Origin: Stachybotrys elegans
Taxonomy: Eukaryota; Ascomycota; Sordariomycetes; Hypocreales; Stachybotryaceae
Direction of reading: 5' to 3'
Length of the DNA: 64,000 nt
NCBI GenBank assembly: GCA_020746835.1
Contig: JAGPNK010000004.1
Span: 806,001 to 870,000, forward strand
A program made the position numbers and the translations under genes. The notes beneath the pieces are model-generated. The model saw only the letters and a list, made by a program, of their open reading frames with translations, was not told where the DNA came from and searched no databases. Below are positions 53,758 through 64,000 of the stretch, piece after piece (the stretch's first letter is position 1; each line of letters begins with the position of its first letter).

Positions 53758-56700
53758 CTAGATCAACTCTTCCAAAGTCTGCATCTCGTTTTCCAGCACA
53801 TTCTCATCAGAGTTGTTATTAGGCTCGTCGACGTACGCCTCCGCGTCGTCTACTTCTGCTGGGTCACTCACGACGACCTGCAAAAAGCCATCCACCGTAT
53901 CCAACTTATACCGTAACCCCCAGCTCTCGACGTGCTTGTGAAACTGCGACAATGATATTGTATCAGGCTCTGGTACGTCGCGCTCCATCCTCTCGACCAG
54001 GCCTCCCAAACAGAGAATTCGCAGGCTTCCCCATAGCGGCTCGGGGCTGACAGGGAGCTGGAATTTGCGCGGCACTGAGAAGCCAAGCTTGACTAGAATG
54101 AAGACGCACATCATAAAGTACACAAAAAGAAAGGCAAATATCGCCCAATTGACGGCGATTTGAGGCCGCACGTTGAAATATCGAACTTTGAATGATTCGT
54201 TCCTGTCAAAGTCCTTGAGTAGATCCGTGGTCGAGGCAAGAGCTGATATATAGCCTGAGTAAAGCAGTGAGGCGGCTTCTGCCAGATCTCTCTCATCCGT
54301 TTCTGTCGTAGAGTCTGCGAACCAGAAGCGGTGGAGCAGATAAGACATCAAATCTCCCACAAACGCGGTATTGCTAAGAAGATCGTCGTCGGCGGTAATC
54401 CCATCGTTAAGGCGGCTTAAAGATTGTATAGATGCGTTGAGGGTCAGACTAGCTGCCGAGGCGATGTTCTGGTGCTCTTTGGACGCACCAAATGCATTGA
54501 ACTTTCCATTAACGACACTGACTCCGTCGTCAATGTGGTCACCATCGTAGTTTACCAGCATGGTGGCGGTTCCGGGCGTCGTCTTTACCACTGGTCTGCA
54601 TTGCAAACCCACGGCGGAGGGCATTTTATCGAATAACAAGTCCCCTATACCCACAGCTGCTGACACGGTGCCCTCTATCATTGTGATGGACCACTCTGGT
54701 TGGATAACCTCCGGGCTAGAGGTCGTGTTTCGAAGTAACCAGCGGCCGCATCGCGCCCTTTGCGGGGAGGGTAGTGACTTAAAGCCCCCGGGGTGGCTGT
54801 GTTCGTACGTTCTTAGGAGAGTGCATGGGTTAGATACTGATGATACTTCCTTGGAGGTGCCAAGGGCCAGATCGAGCTGCTCCACCTTGTACAGCACTTT
54901 GCCGGATATGTCGTGAGTTGAGGTAGTAATATTGGCACGGACTTTGTGACAATGGAGGCTTCCACTGATCAGGTGGGTATCATAAACGCCATAGAGTGCA
55001 TCACGAGTGGGCCAAGCCTCACTCTTGTTGAATGAAGCCAAGACACCGTTTACTGATGCCCAATCAGACCACTTCTTCGAGGATACCAGGCCCTCCACAA
55101 GATAAGGTAACGCATGTCCGGTTGAGGAGCCAATGATGAAAGTAGACTGGGAAATGTTTTCTCTCCAACCAAATGGCCTTGTCCCCGTGAAAGTCTCAGT
55201 CGGAAGAGCCTTATAAACGGGAGTGTAGAGGCAAGTCGAGGCCAGCGGGATTGCAAGACTTGCGACACTTGCCAAAGCAAGCACACCAACTTCCCAGTGC
55301 CTATGTGCAATCGCCCTCCCGAGGGGAAACCAGCTATTCCAGTAGTCGAGTGTGATGCTGAGGTGTGCTGGCTGAGAGGTTTTCATTGATGCCCAAGGCT
55401 GACGCGTGACATAGAATAGAAAAAGAAGCGGAAGCCAGAAGAAGGCTACGATGAACAACAAGGTGGCTGGAAATATTGAAGAGATGAGTATCCAAAAGAT
55501 GCTGACCTCTCCGATTGTGCCGCCGAGATCTAGAAGAATGATGAGCTGTTGGGCGAGTCGGGGTTGAGAGTAGTCCGAGGACGCGAGGGAAGAAGTCAAT
55601 AGCATAGGTAGTTGGAGGAGGGCGAATAGAAGTAGAGCAATGGCTACACACAAGCCCACTCCGCGAGATATATACCATGGCCAGGTCGGATGGCCGTTTT
55701 TTTGGGTTGCCTCGTCATTTCCCTCTTCCTCTTGTTTGCTCCTAGTTCCCGAAACTAGACGGCGGAAATGAAATGCATTAGCATGATCCATAAGTTTAAA
55801 AGAGGAGGGGGGAGGGGGGGTATGAGGGCCATTACAATCCATTCTGGGTCCGGGACTGTCTAAGCGCCATCCACTCTTCCCTTGCTTCTCATGAACCGAC
55901 CAGTATCCGACATGCAAGCCATGCGGCGGTTTAAGATGCGTGATAAAGGGGAAGAACTGTATAAGCCCGACCTCCTTCACCAGCCAATCTTTGACTGAAC
56001 TGTGTCGTAGCAGGGCTGCTCTGCTCGCAATGGATGAGACGTTCCAACGAAACACATACCCTTCATAGTAGTCTTCAAAACTCTCTCTGCCGTAACGCTG
56101 AGTGGCTGCCAGGGAGATGAAGAGAGCTGAACCTGTTATGAAGAAAAGGGAAGCGAAGCCCAGACCAGACTGGAATACCCACCGATGCATCCAGCTAGCC
56201 TCAATTCTCGCTCCTGTTGTGAAGTGCAGAATCCTTGACTCATTGCCTAGCTCCATCGCTGTCGGTAAGTTCTCTTGCAGCATTAGCCCAGCAGCTGTCG
56301 ACAGTTTACCGACGAACTCGTAGAGTGCGGAATGACCTATCAGTACCAAACAACCAACCGGACGGGCCCGGCCCCAGTATGCATCCCTAAACTCCTCGGT
56401 AAGATGGGCCAACGACCAAGGTCTCTGACGAGCGGTTGCCTGCGTAGCTTGCTGTAAGAATGCTTCACTTAGGCCAAGACTCGAGTCATCGTCCAGATGA
56501 CGACTCTTGTAGACCTCTTCTAGGGGCTCAATTCGATCTATGGCCACGCTTGCTGGTCTAACCGGTGCTTCGTTATGAAGCTTGCCAAACACTTTTGATA
56601 GCTCCAAGGTAGCATCGACCAAGGAAAACTTGGCCATACAGCTAGCTGCTAGTATAGACGATGGCTGGATCTCGGCGTCTTCCTGTAGAAAGGACCGAGA

Positions 56701-57963
56701 CGTCGTCGCGAGAAACAGCTTTGATCCACAGTCGCCTGGCGATTCTCGGTTGGTCGTATGAGTCGCATGCGCCCATACAGGCTTGTATGCGACTTTTCCG
56801 CCGGCATACGAGAGGAGATCTCGGTAATGGTTGATGAGGCCAAGTACCGCTTCCTGGGCGGGAGCGTTAAGTTTGGCGTGGCGAGCCTCTTTCTCCAACT
56901 CAAGTAGATGTTCGAGGACGGCTGCATGCATATTTTCGCCAACTTTGATGCTATTCAATACCACCTCGGTCGAGCAACCGGATGCGTCGCCTATGGTGAA
57001 GGAATATGAACCACCTTCTGGGGATCCAAGTACAGAGATTTGGTCCTGGCTAATATACTCGCACTCAAGTCCAGACCCCAAGGCTTCCGTTTTGATTTGC
57101 CACTTGTGGCTATATTGCATTCGGTCGAAGGGTATTTGCTTTGTTGGCAAAACAGGCTTGTAGACGCCAATCCTGTCGCCATAATCTTCTTGACCATTCC
57201 AATGGTGCTCGTTTGGGCCACGTCCGGCCCCTGGTAGATTGAAGGTAATTGAGTCGGGAAACTGAGCTTTGATATCACTGGACATGACAATCCATCTATC
57301 CGCCGAAGCGCCTGACCATACATTTACTCGCTCGCCAGTCTCTTTTAAGTCGTATAAGGAAGGTAAAGATCCACTGAGCGTAGGGATAATGTCACCCCAC
57401 TTGGATAGAGTGGCATAACCGATAGGGTCATTGACATCCGTCTCCTGAGTGTGGTGGGCGAGATCATAGGAGTGATAAATTGGCTGGCATAGATAGGGAG
57501 ATGCGCAGCAGGTTAGAAGAAGAAGCCACGCGAAAACCCGTTCTGAATGATTGTTGTTCATTGCCCTGGGCAGCTGGTGTATGTGGTGAAGCTCAACCAT
57601 GACCATGCGGCTGACAACAATAATGAGGAGAGCACCTAAGACTGCTGACAAAATTCGCCCATAGGATGAGGAAGTGGACAAGGATGAAACTGGCTCCGTG
57701 CTCAGACGAGATACCAGCGCATTGTGGAGAATGAAGGTCGTGAAAACGTAAAGTAGAATGAGCACTTGCCGCTGTTTCCATCTGGGTAGACCCATCCATT
57801 GTCGAGAGCTTTTTGTTAGGACCGGAGCCGACTCGATCAGTCTCTTATAGGATGTGAATACATCTATATTTAGTCGAGGAGGATCCGGTTCGGTCGCTGC
57901 AGTGGGCTCCGCATCATCCAAGTCGCGGAGAGACACAGCGTCAGTGTCGAGTCGAGGATCCAT
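53758..57963 (-). CDS. Large polytopic membrane protein of unknown family, 1401 aa
   Basis: A single-exon frame from the ATG at 57963 encodes 1401 residues. Hydrophobic segments occur at about residues 66-86 (VLILLYVFTTFILHNALV), 104-124, 143-160, 595-618, 766-792, 819-852, 891-913 and 1271-1295. Two large polar stretches, about 160-595 and 913-1270, carry N-glycosylation sequons and scattered cysteines and are probably extracellular. Each is preceded by about three helices and followed by one, so the protein may be an ancient tandem duplication (inference). The C-terminal 100 residues are acidic and cytoplasmic. I recognise no transporter, receptor or enzyme signature. It is convergent with the HeLo-pseudokinase gene (about 185 bp between stops) and divergent from the kinase-ankyrin gene. 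Confidence 0.75.
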   Translation of the reverse strand: MDPRLDTDAVSLRDLDDAEPTAATEPDPPRLNIDVFTSYKRLIESAPVLTKSSRQWMGLPRWKQRQVLILLYVFTTFILHNALVSRLSTEPVSSLSTSSSYGRILSAVLGALLIIVVSRMVMVELHHIHQLPRAMNNNHSERVFAWLLLLTCCASPYLCQPIYHSYDLAHHTQETDVNDPIGYATLSKWGDIIPTLSGSLPSLYDLKETGERVNVWSGASADRWIVMSSDIKAQFPDSITFNLPGAGRGPNEHHWNGQEDYGDRIGVYKPVLPTKQIPFDRMQYSHKWQIKTEALGSGLECEYISQDQISVLGSPEGGSYSFTIGDASGCSTEVVLNSIKVGENMHAAVLEHLLELEKEARHAKLNAPAQEAVLGLINHYRDLLSYAGGKVAYKPVWAHATHTTNRESPGDCGSKLFLATTSRSFLQEDAEIQPSSILAASCMAKFSLVDATLELSKVFGKLHNEAPVRPASVAIDRIEPLEEVYKSRHLDDDSSLGLSEAFLQQATQATARQRPWSLAHLTEEFRDAYWGRARPVGCLVLIGHSALYEFVGKLSTAAGLMLQENLPTAMELGNESRILHFTTGARIEASWMHRWVFQSGLGFASLFFITGSALFISLAATQRYGRESFEDYYEGYVFRWNVSSIASRAALLRHSSVKDWLVKEVGLIQFFPFITHLKPPHGLHVGYWSVHEKQGKSGWRLDSPGPRMDCNGPHTPPPPSSFKLMDHANAFHFRRLVSGTRSKQEEEGNDEATQKNGHPTWPWYISRGVGLCVAIALLLFALLQLPMLLTSSLASSDYSQPRLAQQLIILLDLGGTIGEVSIFWILISSIFPATLLFIVAFFWLPLLFLFYVTRQPWASMKTSQPAHLSITLDYWNSWFPLGRAIAHRHWEVGVLALASVASLAIPLASTCLYTPVYKALPTETFTGTRPFGWRENISQSTFIIGSSTGHALPYLVEGLVSSKKWSDWASVNGVLASFNKSEAWPTRDALYGVYDTHLISGSLHCHKVRANITTSTHDISGKVLYKVEQLDLALGTSKEVSSVSNPCTLLRTYEHSHPGGFKSLPSPQRARCGRWLLRNTTSSPEVIQPEWSITMIEGTVSAAVGIGDLLFDKMPSAVGLQCRPVVKTTPGTATMLVNYDGDHIDDGVSVVNGKFNAFGASKEHQNIASAASLTLNASIQSLSRLNDGITADDDLLSNTAFVGDLMSYLLHRFWFADSTTETDERDLAEAASLLYSGYISALASTTDLLKDFDRNESFKVRYFNVRPQIAVNWAIFAFLFVYFMMCVFILVKLGFSVPRKFQLPVSPEPLWGSLRILCLGGLVERMERDVPEPDTISLSQFHKHVESWGLRYKLDTVDGFLQVVVSDPAEVDDAEAYVDEPNNNSDENVLENEMQTLEELI

Positions 57964-58487
57964 GGCTTGGAACTGTTGGACATTTAATTAGAGCACTCTG
58001 AACAGTCTCGCTCAGACACAAACAGCAGAAGACTGTCGTGGCCGAATGATGATTGACTTGAATCGCTTCCTCAGTGTAAGAAATAGGCCTTCATCCCTAG
58101 ACGAGGCTCTGGCCCCCGCGATACATTAGGCTGACAGATGCGGATAGGATCAATATGTTTCCGCTCGCATGCAGTCATGCGGCACTGTTTTGGCCCCCAA
58201 GCACGTATTTCATGTGACTCCGTATGCGCATGCGGCTGACTCGATCACCGACTGTCGTCAGCCGCGATCGGCAAGGGCCTTGGAACCTCAGCTTGGCAGC
58301 CTGAATGATCCAAAGCTCGATAGAGCATACAAATCACAAGGAATCAAAGCTTCTGGGCCGTGACAATCACCCTCTTTCTATTTGAATTATAGTGCTCGAA
58401 CCGAAGAGACAGAGTGCGGTCCATCGTCAGTAAGGGTTGTGCTTTCTATATTCTCGCCGTTAGACGTCCAGGAGAGTGCGAGTCACG
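57964..58487. promoter_or_regulatory. Divergent intergenic region between the 1401-aa and kinase-ankyrin genes
   Basis: The 524-bp region lies between two start codons on opposite strands and probably serves both genes. I see no clear TATA box or named operator; the only open frame is 64 codons. Confidence 0.5.
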
Positions 58488-61400
58488 ATGCCACGCCTTA
58501 ACCTCGCCGAGGCGGCAGCCAACGGATCGCCATTTGACATAGAAGGTCTGCTGGCTCAGGCAGAAGAGGAGCAGCGCGCACCCCGAGAGTCGCTAGACGC
58601 GACCCGGCCTTCAGACCCTCTCGACGATGAGGCTCTGATAACAGAAGTGGACGATACCACCAACATGGTGGGGACGGCAGACTCGTGGTACTCGGATCTA
58701 GCTTGGCAAACTTCCAATTTGAGAAAACAGGCAGGAGAGCCCTGGGACTTCATGGCAATGGTGTCTACAATATCTCAGGTATACAAGCGAGGTGCCTACA
58801 TCCGGATGCTGAACCTTGACCGCGACGCCTGGGTTGAGCTTGGGCGTGGCGGAACGTTTCATGTCAGCAGTGCGACTCACAAGATTTCTACTATTCTGCC
58901 AAAGCGAAGCCAAGACAAGGAAACCATCTCTCAGCGGCTTGTATGGAAGCGAACATTTGGCGAGCACCCAACATCTGCAGACATTCGAAGCTTCATTGGC
59001 GAACTGAGGGTGCTGGATCACTTCCAGGCACACCCTTTCATCGTGGATCTGTGCGGAATCGGGTGGTTCGAAGCCCAAGGGGTTGATCGACACGAGCTGC
59101 CGAAGCCCGCTATTCTGCTCGAAGAAGCCACAAGTACCCTCGACTCCATCCTGAGTCCGGACTACTCGCTTTCCTTGGAGGACATGTTGAGGATCATAGC
59201 CGAGGTCGGATTGGCAATACAGGCCCTGCATTCGGCCAAGATAGCTCATGGCGATGTGAAGCCCGCCAACATCCTGTTGTTTCCTCTCATGATCCCTAGG
59301 GACGGGGTCATTGTAAAGTCATACACGGCTAAGCTGTCCGACTTTAGCTCCGCAGTCTTTGACACAGGTGTCGAGCAGCCCTTCCCTAAGGGCACCGAAG
59401 GATACATGGCCCCGGAAGTTGAAGTTGCTTTCAGGGGCGAACACGATATGGCGAATATGGAGGCCATTTCCAAGACGGACATTTGGTCTTTTGGAGTGCT
59501 CTCGGCTGTTTTGCTTTGCGGCTCCCGTGCGGTTCTCAAGCCAGAGAGGACCGCAGAGCTGAGAGTGGAGCGTATATGCTCTGCCGTCAACGAAGTCTTG
59601 GAGAATTCGGCAGCCGAGGGCACCATCCTGCGCGATGTTCGCGTCTTATTAGACAAGTCTGTCCAGATCACGCCAGCCTCCCGCTTTCTAGACCCTATCG
59701 TCAGCTGTCTCAGGGCCTATCATCGGTCCCCTCATCAAGCTCCAGATCACCCCGGCCAGCTCCACCTCGAGTCGACTTCCCGTCTGATGATCAGCTACGA
59801 AAACTTCAAACACGTGCGCGGCCCAATCAAGGAATACATAGTGAAAGAGCTCGAGGTTGTGGTTAACAAGCAAGACGCCAGGGTGGCTTCGGCTTTATGG
59901 GAGTTGGGACTGTTGTATCTTTCTCGCTATGCCGATCCCGATGCCTCAATCTCCCGTGGTCTTGAGTATGTTCGACAGTCAGCGGACTTGGGCGACGTGA
60001 GGGCTCAATGCATGGCACATCGCCTTCATGAAGCCTTTCAAGGGCAGAAGTCGCCAGAGATATCCGGTCATATCTGGTCCGACTGGCTTCTCAAAGCAGC
60101 ACGAAATGGCTCTCTCATTGCTGCAGAAGAACTCAGCTCGGCTAACGCTTTGCTGGCCCAAGAGGCACGGGCTTCTTATGCGGCCTCCTGCTACGAGGTA
60201 CTATACAGTGATGAAGGTGAACCACGCGAGTCTTCAAGTATGTTGCCAAATCGAAAAAGCACGAGATTGCACCAAGCTGCTGCTACTGGCGACTTATCCC
60301 TTGTCAAGTCTCTCTTGGCCAACACATCCATCAACATTGATGCGCGCGATGCAGACGGTGACACTCCATTGCTTTCGTCTTGTCGGTTTGGTCAGCCAGA
60401 CACGGCTTTGCTTCTATTACGAAGCGGAGCAGATGCCTCTCTAACCAACAATCGTGGGGAGAATGGGCTTCACTTGGCATGGTGTTTTGATGATGCCCGC
60501 TGTGAAAGCGTAGTCAATGGTCTCATTACTGGCGGCGCCAGTCTTTGGGCAGAAGCGTTATCGTCAACAGCCGCTGCAGACATGGATATACTGCCTATAG
60601 TATCTGGCACACCACTTCAACGGGCTGCTGCACGTCGTCGGCTTGATCTTGTCTTCATCTTCCAGAGATATGAGAATACCATGGAGCCCAGCAACGGGAA
60701 CAAAGCTAGGCGGATATTCCTATACGCCTTGAGACTACATGACACCAGGCTTCTCGAATACATGATAGACTTTTGCAGAAATCACCCCTCCTCAGACTCT
60801 CGGCTCGTCAACCTCACGGATACGAAATGGTTTTACCAGGGAACCCACCTGTCTCTACCCCAAGCTGCCTGTGCAGGCTGGGTCTCGGGTCATCGGAACG
60901 GGTGCGACCTCCCGCTGCAGATTTGGCTTGCCTGTAGCTTTGGTGGGGACTGGGAAAAGGTTCTGCAAGACTCTCTACAAATCTTCGTGGACTTCTATAT
61001 CCACGAGCAGGAGACCCCGGGCCCGGGCATAGACAAAGCCATCTTGTGGGCCTTTGAGGAAAGATATCACGATACCTTTGAGCGTCTCTACCATCTCAGG
61101 ATACGAAGGCTGAAGGAGGTCTCGGTCCTTGCCAACACTACCGCGCTCAGATGGGAATTTCACGATGCCATCAACGTGGCTGTCATGTAGGCACTCGTAC
61201 ATGGATATCTCGCTTACACAATATACTAACTTTGGGCGTAGACCGCCACAAGAAGCCTACCTTATTGACCTAATGTTCTGGAAGCCAAGTCGGGGTACAT
61301 TGGCTCAGCAGGCATTATTATCGGGTGACCGCAGCATGTTTCGACTTTTAACACGACGATATCGGGCCAACACGCGATTGCCAGCGCCTACTCCCACGCC

Positions 61401-62799
61401 GTCAAAACAATATATCGAAGGACAGTCGGTCCTTGGCAAAAAGATGAATCTCTATTCGGTACTTGCCTACACGTTTCATCGAGACCTTTGGTTTGCGTAA
61501 GTCTTGCGATTCCCCGCGTCATGGCAAACGCAACTGATACGTGGAATTGCATAATGCAGTAAAGAGCTCCGAAGTCTCGAACTTGCACTCACATGCCCGT
61601 GGGAGGCTGTACCTATTCAATCACTGGCCCGAAAATGGAAGAATCGCGACCTCAAATCGGTCATATACTTGCCCCCTCTTTTGCATGCCGTAGGGACACG
61701 GTTTTGGGCCTATGCGTCGTGGCTCATTGAATCGGGTGCGTCTCTTGAGGAGAAGGTGACTTCAGAAGTAGATGTCCTAGGCGCTGTCATGGCCACACGC
61801 TCGATCGACCTTATCAGCTTTTTCTTCAAGGGCTGCCAAAGCGACGAGCAAGGCGCCATGCTCGTACCGGCGTATTACAAGGCAGCTGGGGGCTATTTCG
61901 TCTTCAGAACGTTCTACGAAACCCGGCATCTTTCACTCAAAATGAAAAATCCATCCAATTGCCCAGATTCTAAGGAAACAGACACATCCGACAAAACAGA
62001 GAAGCCGAGAAAGCGTGAGATGGAGGAGAGAAGACTGGAATGTTTCTCATATCTACTTCGCAAATACCCGGAAACCGCAAATTCCGTACCAGGACCAAAG
62101 CTTCTAGGAATAATTCCAAGTCAACAGGTCTCCATTCTACGCCAAGCGGGGACCCTTGGGGTTTCGGAAACAGGTTTCCCCGAGGTGGATTGGTTTGTTG
62201 ACATCTTCAGGCATCTCAACGACCTGGCCACCGTCCATTCTATCCAGCGTACGTTGATACTCGAACCAACCACCTATCTTCGACTTGTGATCACGGCCTG
62301 GGCAAACTCTAAGACGCCATTTCCAAACCAGCATCTTCTCAGCTACTTCTGGGGCTCCCCCTTGGACAAGCTTGGGCCGTTGGAAGTCGACGACCTCCTT
62401 CGGATCGACGGGGCTGTGAACTTCCTCAAAATTTGTCCCAGCATATGCTGGCCCTGGTTTGCCCAATACTTGGCGTTGATAGGGGTCTTCAGCGTCTGGT
62501 CACTATACTGGCAACGCATACAAGCCTTGTCTAATAACTTCCACACGTCACAGATTTTCCATGAATACCCCATGAGGAGCGCCTTATTCGATTTTCAGGC
62601 AGGTATTAACAGCGTTATAGGTTTTGGACTACTTATGGGTATAGTGGTCAATGTGTATGTGTATTGCGTTGCTCTACAAAGGAGACAGGCTCTGTGGTGG
62701 ATTGGCTACTCGATTCTTTCCAATGTTGCCATTGTTATGATCCTCCTGCGGTTACTGGGAGCAATGTATCGCACTAGTCTTGCTGATCGACTAGCTTAG
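58488..62799 (+). CDS. Kinase-like, Sel1-like and ankyrin-repeat protein with C-terminal membrane helices
   Basis: Exons 58488-61186, 61242-61496 and 61560-62799 (introns 55 and 63 nt) encode 1397 residues. A kinase-like domain spans about residues 90-390: Gly-rich loop GRGGTFHV, probable lysine in LVWKRT, catalytic loop HGDVKPANILL (Asp256, Lys258), DFS instead of DFG (D285) and MAPE before the C-lobe. Key aspartates and lysines are kept, so catalysis is possible. Sel1-like helical repeats follow (about 450-570), then ankyrin repeats (for example LHQAAATGDLSLVKSLLA and DADGDTPLLSSCRFGQPDTA) to about residue 720. A long helical middle leads to further ankyrin-like segments and three C-terminal hydrophobic helices (including ALIGVFSVWSLYW and VIGFGLLMGIVVNVYVYC). 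Such proteins suggest membrane-tethered signalling. The upstream GTG at 58476 is not taken as start. Confidence 0.78.
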
Positions 62800-63397
62800 G
62801 AGGACTGAATGGATTTTAGGCGTTTTTAATACAACCTTATTATATTGCGTACTTGAGATAATGCATACTTCAATTTGAGGCCAGCCTTGTCAGATCACAC
62901 ACCAAAGAACGGTATGTATACACATCGAGTCTGCTAGCTGCAGGTCCCCCCTTACTACATACTCTTGTACTTGCTGCTGCTGTCGCTGCTGTAGCCCCCT
63001 TATTGTTCTCTGGCTCCGGCTAACGGGTAATGTTATCTGACAATCCCTTTATTGTTTGACTCTATTTTTTAGTCCTGCGGGCAGCAAGGCCATTATTGTT
63101 CGTATATACTACCGTTCTTCTTTCCACACTGCACGTACCTACATTATATATATTTCAATAGTTAAGAACCAGAAAGACTAGCAATCTAGAATATTATAGA
63201 CCAGCCTACGTGACAAATGACTGATTCTAGACGACAACACCTTTGAGGCCAGCTCCGTAGGTCCCTTTGTTTCCTTTGATAATGATTTCAGTGACCTTTT
63301 GTTTATGGGCGAATGTTTCTGATTTACTTGTTATGAGAATGATTCGGATGGTGCCTCCCTACATCTAACAGGTGTTTAGCCGTACAGCAGTTCAGCC
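62800..63397. other. Intergenic, 598 bp, AT-rich, with a dispersed repeat
   Basis: The spacer lies between the convergent kinase-ankyrin gene and the edge gene. It contains several TTATTGTT phrases (62999-63100), an AT-rich patch and copy C of the dispersed repeat. I see no gene. Confidence 0.5.
63312..63376 (+). repeat. Dispersed repeat, copy C
   Basis: The core reads ATGTTTCTGATTTACTTGTT, then ATGAGAATGATTCGGATGGT and GCCTCCCTACATCTAACAGG, then TGTT. It is in the same orientation as copies A and B, about 11.7 kb away, with a few extra bases in the first third. Confidence 0.7.
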
Positions 63398-64000
63398 TCA
63401 GGACTCAAAGGAGGCATACAACACCGTTTCTGCCCACTCATTCTTCGTCTTACGCTTGATCCAGTCATGGAACTCATCCGAATCAAAGTCTGTCCACTCC
63501 GTGGCCGCCTCCCACGAGTCCCGTCCCATCCTCTCCCACAGATGCTTCTGCCCGATGACGAGCTGCGGTTTGGCCCAGTACAATCTTCCAAAAAGCGGCG
63601 CCGAAAACGCAGCCGAAATCTCAAATGGCAGCCCGTCCGTCTGCAGCAGGACGGCGCACGTCAGCGACTTTGGCACACCGGCACGCAAGTTGCCGTCTCC
63701 CTCGAGCTTCCACTCCATCGCCATGTCGCCGTGCACGAATGAGGTCAATGTCGCAGCACCGACTTGCATCCGCGTCGTGGATCGCTCGAATTGAATCCCA
63801 CCGGCCGAGAATCCCGCCGTAGAAGGCTCAATGGATGCGGTAATTGTCTGAGTCAGAGGCGCCTCCGTCGAGGGGCCACGGGCTTCTTGCGGGAAGCGGG
63901 CCTTGATGAGAATTTCGGCATCTTGGTCTGCGCCACCGCCGACGCTACCGTCAGCTTGTCCTGCGATGGCTTCGTCTACGTCGAGCTTGATTGTCACCTC
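63398..64000 (-). CDS. Unrecognised protein, 5' part beyond the window
   Basis: The frame is open from the stop at 63398 to the right edge without an ATG, so only the C-terminal 200 residues are seen. They are rich in beta-strand-like alternation (for example TLTSFVHGDMAMEWKLEGDG and SLTCAVLLQTDGLPFEISAA) and end in a charged helical tail (WIKRKTKNEWAETVLYASFES without the last residue). I do not recognise the family. There is no membrane segment in the visible part. It converges on the kinase-ankyrin gene. Confidence 0.55.
   Translation of the reverse strand, partial: EVTIKLDVDEAIAGQADGSVGGGADQDAEILIKARFPQEARGPSTEAPLTQTITASIEPSTAGFSAGGIQFERSTTRMQVGAATLTSFVHGDMAMEWKLEGDGNLRAGVPKSLTCAVLLQTDGLPFEISAAFSAPLFGRLYWAKPQLVIGQKHLWERMGRDSWEAATEWTDFDSDEFHDWIKRKTKNEWAETVLYASFES

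Noticed and set aside
1..64000. CRISPR arrays, bacterial operons, prophage or intact transposons
   Set aside because: No regularly spaced repeats with unique spacers, no integrase or transposase frames, and the gene structures are eukaryotic throughout.

Overview
The window is nuclear DNA from a filamentous ascomycete (Pezizomycotina), most likely Sordariomycetes and perhaps Hypocreales. The class and order are an inference. Evidence for a filamentous fungus: genes lie about every 2.5 kb, introns are short (47-71 nt with GT...AG ends and CTAAC/CTGAC-like branch sites), and the gene set is fungal. That set includes an ApsB/Mto1 microtubule organiser, a sphingolipid C9-methyltransferase, a GT90/CAP10 glycosyltransferase, a GH128 glucanase, an Mrx7-like mitochondrial protein and a HeLo-domain protein. 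Intron/exon joins were rebuilt by hand from splice signals and reading frame. Each spliced gene gives a whole number of codons.

Layout, 0-20.9 kb: a four-exon Mrx7-like gene (154-587, +); a DUF1479 dioxygenase-like protein (1368-3021, -); the 1526-aa ApsB/Mto1 homologue (4210-8838, -); a 78-aa hydrophilic protein (9745-10089, -); a four-TM MARVEL-like protein (11556-12251, -); arginase (13936-15041, -); a T5orf172/GIY-YIG-type protein (16460-18349, -); then about 2.6 kb of gene-poor, partly AT-rich DNA with a 21-bp minisatellite.

Layout, 20.9-51.5 kb: a GT90 enzyme (20962-23111, +); a small C-terminally anchored membrane protein (23664-24002, +); a membrane-anchored lectin-like propeller protein (24517-26054, +); a coiled-coil protein (26612-28705, +); a DUF885 metallopeptidase-like protein (28915-30729, -); an Mpv17/PMP22 protein (31318-32133, +); a cytochrome P450 (32353-34166, -); a 2.7-kb stretch with a probable decayed gene (34313-35230); a GPI-type secreted protein (36888-37760, +); sphingolipid C9-methyltransferase (38758-40445, +); an ELYS-domain nuclear pore protein (40935-41937, -) head to head with condensin SMC4 (42292-46826, +); a Ser/Thr-rich secreted protein (47592-49741, +); and a GPI-anchored GH128 glucanase (50471-51448, +).

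Layout, 51.5-64 kb: this end differs from the rest and is the most interesting part. It holds a HeLo-domain plus pseudokinase protein (51903-53573, +) whose HRD and DFG aspartates are both replaced, an architecture like animal and plant MLKL. Next come an unrecognised 1401-aa polytopic membrane protein (53758-57963, -) and, divergent from it, a 1397-aa protein combining a kinase-like domain, Sel1-like repeats, ankyrin repeats and C-terminal membrane helices (58488-62799, +). An unrecognised gene runs off the right edge (63398-64000, -). Three copies of a roughly 45-60-bp dispersed repeat lie on the two sides of this block. I suggest, as inference only, that the block is an accessory locus for membrane-linked signalling, cell death or self/non-self recognition.
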